The notes under the pieces were generated by a model. The model saw only the letters and a list, made by a program, of their open reading frames with translations, did no database searches and was not told where the DNA came from. Both the position numbers and the translations under genes were made by a program. 64,000 bases of DNA from Ignavibacterium sp037440165. GTDB lineage: Bacteria > Bacteroidota > Ignavibacteria > Ignavibacteriales > Ignavibacteriaceae. This document shows, one piece after another, positions 26,177-33,613 of this stretch (its first letter is position 1; every line of letters starts with the position of its first letter). The stretch is taken from assembly GCF_037440165.1 (NCBI RefSeq), contig NZ_JBBIUQ010000005.1, positions 1-64,000 on the forward strand, in the 5' to 3' direction.

Positions 26177-26769
26177 ACAAACAACTCCTTCTTAAGTGGT
26201 TCAAGAACTTTTTTCAAAGCTTCTCTTGCTCTGAAAATTCTTGATTTAACCGTTCCAATTTCACAATTAAGTGTTTCTGCAATTTCCTGATAACTAAATC
26301 CTTCCATATCTCTCAGCACAAGCGGGATTCTTAAATTATCAGGTAACTTACTTATTGCATTTCTGACAATCTCTTTAATATCAGGATCTTCATTAATTCT
26401 GAATGAAGCTATATCTTCTTCTTCATTTTTTATTGGAGAAAATATTTTTCTAACATTTTTCTTTCTCAAATAATCTTTGCACTTGTTTACAGTAATTCTG
26501 TAAAGCCAGGTTGTAAACTGAGATTCAAACCTGAAATGTTTTAGATTTTTGAAGACTGTTATAAAAACATCCTGAGCAATATCATCAATCACATCCGGTT
26601 CCATCAAAGTCAGGTAAATAATATTTCTTACCTTTTCTTTATGCCGATTTACAAGTGTTTTAAATGAATCTTCATCGCCATCAATAAATCTTTTGATTAA
26701 CGAAAAATCGTCATCGAGGGTTAATATTTTTGGTTGTTCCATATCTTCTTTTTTATTGTCAGAATTCAT
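26173..26769 (-). CDS. ECF-type RNA polymerase sigma factor
   Basis: A sigma-70 family ECF factor of about 198 residues from the start chosen here. Region 2 spans from EDSFKTLVNRH to FTTWLYRITVNKCKDYLRKK, with DDIAQDVFITVFKNL as the core-binding helix. Region 4 is LPDNLRIPLVLRDMEGFSYQ followed by EIAETLNCEIGTVKSRIFRAR, a clear helix-turn-helix. The open frame continues 45 codons further upstream, but that part is not ECF-like. I chose the ATG at 26769; ATG 26742 (MEQPKIL) is an alternative. A promoter-like GGAAC-N17-GTCTAA ends 5 bases before 26769, which would give a leaderless or nearly leaderless message. The stop overlaps the anti-sigma start. Autoregulation is likely by analogy with other ECF systems. 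Confidence 0.93.
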   Translation of the reverse strand: MNSDNKKEDMEQPKILTLDDDFSLIKRFIDGDEDSFKTLVNRHKEKVRNIIYLTLMEPDVIDDIAQDVFITVFKNLKHFRFESQFTTWLYRITVNKCKDYLRKKNVRKIFSPIKNEEEDIASFRINEDPDIKEIVRNAISKLPDNLRIPLVLRDMEGFSYQEIAETLNCEIGTVKSRIFRAREALKKVLEPLKKELFV

Positions 26770-26774
26770 AAGCT

Positions 26775-26802
26775 TTAGACGAGATATTATTTTAGTTGTT
26801 CC
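26775..26802 (-). promoter_or_regulatory. Candidate ECF-type autoregulatory promoter
   Basis: On the minus strand, GGAAC (26802-26798), 17 bases, then GTCTAA (26780-26775), immediately upstream of the ECF sigma start. This resembles the GAAC / TCTnA promoters of RpoE-like ECF factors and suggests that the sigma factor transcribes its own operon. Sequence match only. Confidence 0.5.
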
Positions 26803-26872
26803 TAAATTACACTGTAAAAATAAAAAGTCTCGCTTAAGATGATAATTGGTAAATAAATATGATAAAACCAAC

Positions 26873-26903
26873 TTGCATGAGTAAGACTGCTTCTTTAATT
26901 TCA
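26873..26903 (+). promoter_or_regulatory. Weak candidate promoter for the second STAS gene
   Basis: TTG at 26873-26875, 20 bases, then TAATTTCA at 26896-26903, with two mismatches to TAnnTTTG at the end of the box. It ends 25 bases before the STAS start codon. Reported mainly because the 20-base spacing recurs at other starts in the window. Confidence 0.25.
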
Positions 26904-26928
26904 CACAAACATTTTTAGGAGATTATCT

Positions 26929-27267
26929 ATGAAAATTAAAACTTATGAAAAGTATAATGCTGTTGTTGTTGAGCTTAAAGGTGATGTAATGGGCGGAGAC
27001 GACACGAAGGAATTTAACCAGCTTTTACACAAATTAATTGATGAAGGCAAAAAGAATGTAATTGTAGATTTGGCAGGAGTAAAATTTATGAACAGCTCCG
27101 GTTTGGGTATGCTTATCAGTGGATTAACTACAATGAAAAAGGAAAACGGAAATCTTAAACTAGCCAATGTTGGTGACAAAATCGAAAGTCTTCTGATTAT
27201 AACAAAACTCATCACAATTTTTGAAACCTACGATTCGGTTGATGAGGCCGTAAAAAGCTTAGGATAA
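26929..27267 (+). CDS. STAS-domain protein (anti-anti-sigma type)
   Basis: A 112-residue single STAS domain. The loop FMNSSGLGMLISGL at 53-66 keeps the DSSG-like arrangement with Asn in place of Asp; Ser56 is the predicted phosphoacceptor. A strong AGGAGA ribosome site precedes the ATG. The gene diverges from the ECF sigma operon, sharing a short intergenic region, and is followed by purA after a small hairpin. It could be a second substrate of the RsbW-like kinase at 21659 or serve a different kinase elsewhere. The two STAS proteins in the window differ clearly, so this is not a recent duplicate. Confidence 0.92.
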   Translation: MKIKTYEKYNAVVVELKGDVMGGDDTKEFNQLLHKLIDEGKKNVIVDLAGVKFMNSSGLGMLISGLTTMKKENGNLKLANVGDKIESLLIITKLITIFETYDSVDEAVKSLG

Positions 27268-27284
27268 AAAATTAACTTACAAAT

Positions 27285-27307
27285 TCCGGCACAAAAACCG
27301 GAGTTTT
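27285..27307 (+). terminator. Weak hairpin terminator between STAS gene and purA
   Basis: A 5-bp GC-rich stem (TCCGG at 27285-27289, CCGGA at 27298-27302) with an 8-base loop and a short TTTT at 27304-27307. It could end the STAS transcript. Its end coincides with an upstream in-frame ATG (27308) of the purA frame, which argues that purA starts later, at 27344. Confidence 0.35.
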
Positions 27308-27343
27308 ATGTTGTCAACTAATCCCATCTTAACAGGAATTCAA

Positions 27344-28618
27344 ATGAGTGCAACCGTTCTTGTCGGCTCACAGTGGGGCGATGAAGGTAAAGGTAAAATT
27401 GTCGATATATTAAGTGAAAATTTTGAAATTGTAGCTCGATATCAGGGAGGAGCAAATGCTGGTCACACGGTAATGATTGGCGATAAGCAATATATCCTTC
27501 ATCTGATTCCCTCAGGTATTTTAAGAGAAAATGTTATTTGTGTAATCGGCAACGGTGTTGTTATTGACCCACAGGCTTTACTCGATGAAATTTCTCTGCT
27601 AGAATCTCACGGAATAAAAGTCGATGGAAGATTATATATAAGTCAGAACGCACATCTTATAATGCCATATCACAAGCTGCTTGATTCGATAAGCGAGCTT
27701 GGCGAACAAAAAATAGGAACAACTGGAAGAGGAATTGGTCCTTGTTACATTGACAAATACGCACGCAAAGGAATAAGAATCGTTGATTTACTTAACAGGA
27801 CGGAGCTTGAGAAAAAAATCCGAATGAACCTTAAAGAAAAAAATGATTTACTTCAGAAGATTTACTCACACGAAGGATTAGATGTTGAAGAAATTGTAAA
27901 GCAATATCTTGAGTTTGATAAAGCAATTGATAAATACATAAAAGATGTTCCCGCATTTCTCAATCAGGCATTGGATGAAGGTAAATCAGTATTACTTGAA
28001 GGTGCTCAGGGAACTTTTCTTGATGTTGATCATGGAACATATCCATTTGTTACTTCGAGCAATCCAACTTCCGGCGGTGCATGCACTGGAACCGGAATTC
28101 CGCCAACGAGAATTGATTCAGTAATTGGAATTGTTAAAGCTTACACAACTCGTGTCGGTAACGGACCATTTCCAACTGAATTGACCGGTGAAGAAGGTGA
28201 AAGACTTAGACAAATTGGTGCTGAGTTCGGAGCAACAACTGGTCGTCCACGTCGCTGCGGATGGTTTGATGCATTTCTTGTATCATATTCAAAAATGATT
28301 AATGGAATTACTTCTGCTGCTATTACCAAGCTTGATATATTGAGTAATTATGAAAAGATTAAAGTTTGTGTTGGCTATGAGTTGAATGGGAAAAAATTAA
28401 AAACTTTCCCTACAAATGTTGAACAACTTAACAATGTAACTCCAGTCTATGAAGAAGTTGATGGTTGGATGCAGGATATAAGCTCCTGTACTAGTTATGA
28501 CGAACTTCCTTCCAAAACAAAAGATTACTTAGACTTTATTGCTAAACATTCGGGCATAAATATCAGCATCATTTCTGTGGGACCTAAAAGAAAACAGACT
28601 TTTTGGAGGGAAAAATAA
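27344..28618 (+). CDS. purA: Adenylosuccinate synthetase
   Basis: A roughly 424-residue adenylosuccinate synthetase, which joins IMP and aspartate with GTP in AMP synthesis. The GTP-binding start GSQWGDEGKGK and GGANAGHTV are canonical. GTTGRGIGPCYIDK, EGAQGTFLDVDHGTYPFVTS and TTGRPRRCGWFD follow. I chose the ATG at 27344 (MSATVLVGSQWGDEG) because family members begin within a few residues of this motif and an AGGA site lies 7 bases before it. An upstream in-frame ATG at 27308 adds 12 residues but lies at the foot of a terminator-like hairpin. The purine link with purL is functional only; the two genes are far apart. Confidence 0.96.
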   Translation: MSATVLVGSQWGDEGKGKIVDILSENFEIVARYQGGANAGHTVMIGDKQYILHLIPSGILRENVICVIGNGVVIDPQALLDEISLLESHGIKVDGRLYISQNAHLIMPYHKLLDSISELGEQKIGTTGRGIGPCYIDKYARKGIRIVDLLNRTELEKKIRMNLKEKNDLLQKIYSHEGLDVEEIVKQYLEFDKAIDKYIKDVPAFLNQALDEGKSVLLEGAQGTFLDVDHGTYPFVTSSNPTSGGACTGTGIPPTRIDSVIGIVKAYTTRVGNGPFPTELTGEEGERLRQIGAEFGATTGRPRRCGWFDAFLVSYSKMINGITSAAITKLDILSNYEKIKVCVGYELNGKKLKTFPTNVEQLNNVTPVYEEVDGWMQDISSCTSYDELPSKTKDYLDFIAKHSGINISIISVGPKRKQTFWREK

Positions 28619-28694
28619 TTTTTGAGGTAACTAATTTATCGTCTGGATTTTGCTTTAACATCTTTACAACTTTGCTAAAAAAAGATTAAATAAT

Positions 28695-29903
28695 ATGAAA
28701 ATGTCAGGCGGACCTGCCTCTGTAAACCTAAAAATTTTTCTTATCGTATTTGCACTCATTATTGCTTTCGGAACACTTTATTATACAAATCAGCTTGTAG
28801 CAAAACTTCAGGAAAAGGAAAGGCAAATAGTTGAATTGTATGCTAAAGGAATTGAATACATCGCCAATACAGATAATCCAGATGCGGATATAACTTTCTT
28901 ATTCGATAACATCATTAAACCAATTGACTTTCCACTTATACTCACAGATAAAAATGATAATATAAATCTTGATAATAAAACCGACCTCCGTAATATTCAA
29001 ATTGATTCGACATTATCAAGAGCCGAACAGGAAAAGTTTCTTTATCAGTTGATGAAAGAAATGGATGAGATTAATCCTCCCATAAATATTACTTATGCTG
29101 ATACCCTTGTTCTCACAAGAATTCACTATGGTGACTCGGAATTGATTAAACAACTTCAATTCTATCCTTACTTGCAAATTGGAATTGCTGCACTCTTCAT
29201 ACTTCTTGGATACATTGGTTTCAGCTACATTAAACGTTCAGAGCAGAGCAATATCTGGGTTGGCATGGCTAAAGAAACTGCTCATCAATTCGGTACTCCA
29301 ATTTCGAGCTTAATGGGCTGGTTGGAGATGTTAAAAATGAATTACAGCGACCCAAATAAAGCGCTTGATATAGCTGAAGAAATTTCAAATGATGTTGAAA
29401 AATTGAATAAGATTACCATTCGTTTTTCCAAGATAGGAAGTAAGCCAGACTTGAAACCTCAAAACCTTTTTGAAGAAGTAACGAAGGTTACCGATTATTT
29501 TAACAGAAGACTTCCGCAAACAGGCAAAACCGTTGAGTTAAAAATTAGCGGTGATAAAAATCTATGTGCGATGATCAATTCTGATTTGTTTGAATGGGTA
29601 ATTGAAAATCTCATTAAAAATGCCCTCGATGCAATTGAAGATAAAAACGGATTAATTTTAATTGAAATATTTGAAAGTAAAAAGTATGCAGAGGTTGAAG
29701 TAACTGATAATGGCAAAGGAATAGATTTAAAGAGAAGAAAAGATGTCTTTCGTCCCGGTTACAGCACAAAAAAACGCGGCTGGGGATTAGGGCTCAGCTT
29801 ATCAAAAAGGATAATTGAAGGATATCACAGCGGAAAAATATTTGTGAAGTATTCCATTCCGGGTGAAGGTACCACATTCAAAATTCAATTAAAAAAATGT
29901 TAA
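28695..29903 (+). CDS. Membrane sensor histidine kinase
   Basis: A 402-residue histidine kinase with two membrane segments (about 11-31 and 155-178) bracketing a 120-residue periplasmic sensor region of no known family. The phosphoacceptor box is KETAHQFGTPISSLMGWLEM with His197. This HQFGTPI variant is one I recall from Bacteroidetes kinases. The ATPase domain shows an N box at 305-314, DNGKGID at 338-344 and GWGLGLSL at 362-369. No response regulator lies next to it or anywhere else in the window, so it is an orphan kinase here. It follows purA by 76 bases with no evident link. An in-frame second ATG (28701) is possible as start. Confidence 0.9.
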   Translation: MKMSGGPASVNLKIFLIVFALIIAFGTLYYTNQLVAKLQEKERQIVELYAKGIEYIANTDNPDADITFLFDNIIKPIDFPLILTDKNDNINLDNKTDLRNIQIDSTLSRAEQEKFLYQLMKEMDEINPPINITYADTLVLTRIHYGDSELIKQLQFYPYLQIGIAALFILLGYIGFSYIKRSEQSNIWVGMAKETAHQFGTPISSLMGWLEMLKMNYSDPNKALDIAEEISNDVEKLNKITIRFSKIGSKPDLKPQNLFEEVTKVTDYFNRRLPQTGKTVELKISGDKNLCAMINSDLFEWVIENLIKNALDAIEDKNGLILIEIFESKKYAEVEVTDNGKGIDLKRRKDVFRPGYSTKKRGWGLGLSLSKRIIEGYHSGKIFVKYSIPGEGTTFKIQLKKC

Positions 29904-29906
29904 ACA

Positions 29907-30854
29907 TCAACTCATTTCTAACATCTTTTCAATTGGTCTGAGTGCTTTTATTCTTAACTGCTCGTCCAGAATAATTTCAGGGAATTTATTTTTCATACAG
30001 AGATAAACTTTTTCCAATGTATTCAATTTCATATAAGGACATTCGTTGCAGGAACAAGACTCATCCTGTGGAGGAGCAGGAATGAATATCTTATCAGGAC
30101 AAGCTTTTTTCATCTGATGAATTATCCCAGTTTCAGTAGCAACAATGAAACTTTTTGAAGAATCTTCCTGAACGAATTTTAATAATTGACTCGTTGAGCC
30201 GATAAAATCCGCGTGCAGCAGAACCGGTTCTTCGCATTCAGGATGAGCAATAAGTTTTGCTTCAGGATGTCGAACTTTTAATTCAAGAATTTTTCTTTCA
30301 CTAAATGTTTCGTGAACAATGCAGCTTCCTTCCCATAATAACATTTCCCTTCCGGTTTTCTTAATGAGAAATTTCCCGAGATTTCTGTCAGGCGAAAAAA
30401 GAATTGGTTTATCAGAAGGAATCTGGTTTATAATTTTTTCTGCATTACTCGATGTACAAATGATATCGCTAAGAGCTTTTACTTCAGCTGTACAGTTTAT
30501 ATAAGTGATTGCAACATGTTCCGGAAGGGCTTCTCTAAATTTTTTGAATTCATCGGCAGGACAACCTTCAGCAAGAGAACAACTTGCTTCCAGATCAGGA
30601 ATCAAAACCAGTTTGTTGGGATTCAGAATTTTTGCTGTCTCTGCCATAAAGTGAACACCTGCAAAAATGATTACATCGGCATCAGTAAATTTAGCTTTAC
30701 GGGCAAGCTCCAGACTATCTCCAACAAAATCTGCTATATCCTGAATTTCTGATTCCTGATAATAATGAGCTAATAATACTGCATTCATCTCTTTCTTGAG
30801 TTTCAGAATTTCTTCTCTCAAGTCAATATCGGTGGTTGTTATCAAATCGCTCAT
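29907..30854 (-). CDS. nadA: Quinolinate synthase A
   Basis: A roughly 315-residue quinolinate synthase, which condenses iminoaspartate with dihydroxyacetone phosphate in NAD biosynthesis using a [4Fe-4S] cluster. Conserved pieces include LLAHYYQESEIQDIADFVGDS cut short as AHYYQ-ESEIQD near 34-45, FAGVHFMAETAKILNP, CSLAEGCPAD, YINCTAEVKA, SCIVHETF, AHPECEEPVL and CSCNECPYMKLNT. The cluster ligands come from three of these cysteine segments. The start is the ATG at 30854: an AGGAGG site sits at 30864-30859, so a GTG at 30869 in the same frame would lie upstream of the ribosome site. nadB and nadC are not in the window. A structured intergenic element separates it from aroB. Confidence 0.95.
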   Translation of the reverse strand: MSDLITTTDIDLREEILKLKKEMNAVLLAHYYQESEIQDIADFVGDSLELARKAKFTDADVIIFAGVHFMAETAKILNPNKLVLIPDLEASCSLAEGCPADEFKKFREALPEHVAITYINCTAEVKALSDIICTSSNAEKIINQIPSDKPILFSPDRNLGKFLIKKTGREMLLWEGSCIVHETFSERKILELKVRHPEAKLIAHPECEEPVLLHADFIGSTSQLLKFVQEDSSKSFIVATETGIIHQMKKACPDKIFIPAPPQDESCSCNECPYMKLNTLEKVYLCMKNKFPEIILDEQLRIKALRPIEKMLEMS

Positions 30855-30858
30855 AAGA

Positions 30859-30864
30859 CCTCCT
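30859..30864 (-). promoter_or_regulatory. nadA: Perfect Shine-Dalgarno that fixes the nadA start
   Basis: AGGAGG on the minus strand, four bases before the ATG at 30854-30852. It excludes the in-frame GTG at 30869 as start and removes five residues from the longest open frame. Confidence 0.85.
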
Positions 30865-30949
30865 TTCACATTATTTCAAGCGGTAAAAAGTTAATAATAC
30901 CTGTAAATATTTCCAGAAAACTGATTTTTCGTTAAAAAAATTAGCAAAA

Positions 30950-31043
30950 TCAAATAAAACAGAAAGCGACTAAAATGGCACTATGCTTGTCACATTTTAT
31001 ACGAAATAGTTTAAGCATAGCATCCCTCCAAGAATGACACACG
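30950..31043 (-). other. Structured intergenic element with a possible 22-codon ORF
   Basis: Between aroB and nadA the minus strand carries GGAGG (31029-31025), six bases, then an ATG at 31018 opening a 22-codon frame that ends in TGA at 30952-30950. The start codon lies inside an 8-bp inverted repeat (CTATGCTT 30981-30988 and AAGCATAG 31013-31020). A perfect 13-bp hairpin is adjacent at 31044-31079. It could be a leader peptide for nadA, a small protein, a small RNA on the other strand, or part of a dispersed repeat. None of these is proven. Confidence 0.3.
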
Positions 31044-31089
31044 AAACTGTTGGATGTCGCCCTCACCATCCAACAGTTTTCTTTTTAAA
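31044..31089 (+). terminator. Strong hairpin with T-run on the plus strand
   Basis: A perfect 13-bp stem (AAACTGTTGGATG at 31044-31056 and its complement at 31067-31079) with a 10-base loop, followed on the plus strand by TTTTCTTTTT-type sequence up to about 31087. On the minus strand there is no comparable T-run. All genes nearby are on the minus strand, so either it ends an unannotated plus-strand transcript or the hairpin serves aroB as a structural 3' end. Confidence 0.5.
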
Positions 31090-32173
31090 CCGTTCTGATA
31101 ATTTCATACAGTTTTTTAAGCGCAAACTTTATAACTCTCTCATTTACCTGAAAATCTATAAATATCTCACCAGGCTTTTTAACTAAAACTAAATTTATTT
31201 TACCACTAACACTTTTCTTATCAGTCTTCATGAATTTAATGATTTCATTATAATCAGCACTTATTATTTTTTTACTTAGAGGCAAATAATAAAAGTCCGT
31301 AATGTATTTGTTCAAATCATTATTGGAAATCAATCCGGTTTTTTCTGACACAATTAGTGAAGCAAAAATTCCGGCTATTACTGCCTCACCATGTTTTATT
31401 CTGAAATTTAGAGACGATTCGAAAGCGTGTGCGAAGGTGTGACCAAGATTCAGAATTTTTCGCAGACCAGTTTTTTCCTGTTCATCGCTTTCAACAACAG
31501 ACGCTTTTAATTCAATACAGCAAGCAATAAGATTTTCATCGAAATAATTTTGTGTTAATACTTTTCTTAACTCTTCTCTTATGAATTTATAATTTTTCTC
31601 ATCAGACAGAAATGCATACTTAAATATTTCTCCTGAACCAGAAACAATCTCTGGATAAGGAAGCGTTGATAAGAATGAAGTATCCACATAAACTTTTTGT
31701 GGTTGATAGAATGAGCCAATAATATTCTTAAGATTAGAATAATTTACTCCTGTTTTACCACCAACGGAACTATCAACCATTGAAAGAAGTGTTGTAGGAA
31801 TCTGAAAAAAAATAATTCCTCTCATATAAGTTGCAGCAGCAAAGCCGGATACATCCCCAACGATTCCGCCTCCGATTGCAATTATGGAATCATTTCTTGA
31901 AAAGCGATTTTCTACTAAAGTATCATATATATTTTTTACAGCGCTTAAAGATTTATTTTTCTCAGTAGAATGGAATATGAATTTAATTACAGCATTACTT
32001 TTATCTAAAAAATCTTTTAGTTTTGATTTATGAAGCAGGAATACATTTTCATCAATTATAAAAAGTTTTTTACCTTCAATTTCATTAAGCTCTAACGAAA
32101 ATTTTGAAATAATATCATTACCAATAATTACTTTATAGTTTCTGCTCTTTGTTCTGATTTCAATTTTCTTCAA
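31085..32173 (-). CDS. aroB: 3-Dehydroquinate synthase
   Basis: A 362-residue 3-dehydroquinate synthase, step 2 of the shikimate pathway (DAHP to dehydroquinate, NAD- and metal-dependent, cytosolic). The glycine-rich NAD segment is IIAIGGGIVGDVSGFAAATY, then PTTLLSMVDSSVGGKTGVN with the conserved lysine. The metal ligands are in the Glu of GSGEIFKYA and in GHTFAHAFE, with a further His in IKHGEAVIAG. The length is normal. It starts 14 bases inside the end of aroK, so the two are translationally coupled in the common aroK-aroB arrangement. A perfect hairpin sits just after its stop codon. Confidence 0.96.
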   Translation of the reverse strand: MKKIEIRTKSRNYKVIIGNDIISKFSLELNEIEGKKLFIIDENVFLLHKSKLKDFLDKSNAVIKFIFHSTEKNKSLSAVKNIYDTLVENRFSRNDSIIAIGGGIVGDVSGFAAATYMRGIIFFQIPTTLLSMVDSSVGGKTGVNYSNLKNIIGSFYQPQKVYVDTSFLSTLPYPEIVSGSGEIFKYAFLSDEKNYKFIREELRKVLTQNYFDENLIACCIELKASVVESDEQEKTGLRKILNLGHTFAHAFESSLNFRIKHGEAVIAGIFASLIVSEKTGLISNNDLNKYITDFYYLPLSKKIISADYNEIIKFMKTDKKSVSGKINLVLVKKPGEIFIDFQVNERVIKFALKKLYEIIRTV

Positions 32174-32711
32174 TCTTAAAATCCTTTCTTAAAATTCTGA
32201 CTAGATGATCTACTGTAATTCCAACCGCTTTATTATCTGTGTTTATCTTAACATCTGCCTGATTATAATATTTTAATCTTCTGCTTAGAATTGAATTAAT
32301 TCGTTTTAAGAGTTCCTCTTTTGTTGGTTCGTGATCATCAAATAGTAAAGCAGGTCGATCCCTTTTAAATCTCAATCTTCTATATGCTGCTTCGGGTGAT
32401 GTTTCGAGATAAACCAATATACCATTTGTTTTCATCATGTTTAAGTTTATTTCATTTTCAATAGTTCCGCCACCAAGTGAAATAACATATTTTTTGAGTA
32501 AGATTAATTCATTCAATGTTTCAGTTTCCAATTCACGAAAATATTTTTCACCATCCGCACGAAAAATATCGACAATTTTCTTAGAGGTTTTTTTTTCAAT
32601 AACTTTATCAAGGTCGAGAAAATTCCAACCAATTGTATTCGCCAAAATCGGTCCAATTGTGCTTTTACCCGAAGCCATAAATCCGGTAAGAAATATCAAA
32701 TTCTTTTTCAT
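32160..32711 (-). CDS. aroK: Shikimate kinase
   Basis: A 183-residue shikimate kinase, transferring the ATP gamma-phosphate to shikimate 3-OH. The P-loop is GFMASGKSTIG near 10-20. DLDKVIEKKTSKKI near 33-46 is the shikimate-binding DxD-like region. FRELETETL and the VISLGGGTIEN segment (GGG substrate loop) follow, and the lid arginine is in RDRPALLFD. The length is typical. It overlaps aroB by 14 bases. The pair gives two consecutive-pathway enzymes but not a full aro cluster; aroA, aroC and others are elsewhere. The ATG at 32711 has no strong ribosome site. Confidence 0.95.
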   Translation of the reverse strand: MKKNLIFLTGFMASGKSTIGPILANTIGWNFLDLDKVIEKKTSKKIVDIFRADGEKYFRELETETLNELILLKKYVISLGGGTIENEINLNMMKTNGILVYLETSPEAAYRRLRFKRDRPALLFDDHEPTKEELLKRINSILSRRLKYYNQADVKINTDNKAVGITVDHLVRILRKDFKIEEN

Positions 32712-32809
32712 AACATAAATTTTGTTTAAGGTTAATTTAAGAAAAAGTTAAAGAATAATTTTAGAAGGATATTGTCAATGATGGAAAGAAAAATTCTAAG
32801 TATTGTAAT

Positions 32810-33529
32810 TCAAAACGAGTAACTGATTCCCAACATAAAAACAGAGCCATTAACACTGATTTTAGAATCGAAGGTATCCTGAAGAATTGTGATTGTGTTA
32901 CCATTATAATTGACAGTTGTGTTATTGTATTTACTCCTAACTTTAATTTCAGGTGCCCTAAATTTCATTTGTAATCGAACCCCAAAATATTCTGTTAATA
33001 GATATTCCATACCAGCTCCAACCTGAATTCCAATTGCGGGTTTTGTTTCTACATTCGAAATTTCTGTATCGCCAAATTTTCTTGAATGAATTGCGTGATA
33101 GAACCCTACTCCACCGCCCATATTGAATTTAAATGTTTCAGTTGAAAATGGCATTATGTGATAAACAGAAAGCTCAACTGGAATAAATATGAATCCGTCT
33201 TCACTTTCCAATTGAATAATCTGACTTCCGGCAAGAACTGTTAAAAAATTACCTTTCTGACTTTTTTTATTATACTCTGCATTCAAACCAAGAACAATTT
33301 CATCACTTAGTTTATATCTGATTTCAAAAGCAGGAGAAAAAATATCTTTCAATTCGAATGACTGATTTCTTAGAAAAATATCACTTGAGTTCGGATTAAG
33401 AAATAATTCAGCAGAAGTCAGATAAAGATAACCGGCACTTATACTGAATTGCTTGTTTTGATATTGTGGTAAAACAGAAATAGATAACAATGCAACGATT
33501 ATGAAAATTTTTATAAATCTGTTTTTCAT
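32810..33529 (-). CDS. Outer-membrane beta-barrel protein
   Basis: About 239 residues: a signal peptide (MKNRFIKIFIIVALLSISVLPQ) followed by alternating hydrophobic and polar strands and a C-terminal Ser-Phe, as in small outer-membrane beta-barrels. Strand-like features include GGGVGFYHAIHS, GIQVGAGMEYLLTEYFGVRL and the closing VFMLGISYSF. No enzymatic motif is visible. I used the ATG at 33529; a TTG at 33538 would only prepend three residues. Function unknown; a porin-like, receptor or structural role is possible. It lies just downstream of the foldase gene terminator, so it probably has its own promoter. Confidence 0.78.
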   Translation of the reverse strand: MKNRFIKIFIIVALLSISVLPQYQNKQFSISAGYLYLTSAELFLNPNSSDIFLRNQSFELKDIFSPAFEIRYKLSDEIVLGLNAEYNKKSQKGNFLTVLAGSQIIQLESEDGFIFIPVELSVYHIMPFSTETFKFNMGGGVGFYHAIHSRKFGDTEISNVETKPAIGIQVGAGMEYLLTEYFGVRLQMKFRAPEIKVRSKYNNTTVNYNGNTITILQDTFDSKISVNGSVFMLGISYSF

Positions 33530-33555
33530 CAACTGCAATTTTCAAAAAACATTTA

Positions 33556-33594
33556 AAATAAAAAACCCCCAAATACTATCCTTAGTGTTGGGGG
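33556..33594 (-). terminator. Rho-independent terminator after the foldase gene
   Basis: CCCCCAA (33566-33572) pairs with TTGGGGG (33588-33594), with an inner ACTA/TAGT pair extending the hairpin. On the minus strand it is followed by TTTTTTATTTT. It lies 19 bases past the foldase stop codon at 33614. Confidence 0.85.
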
Positions 33595-33613
33595 CGAATT
33601 TCGGGATAAAAAA

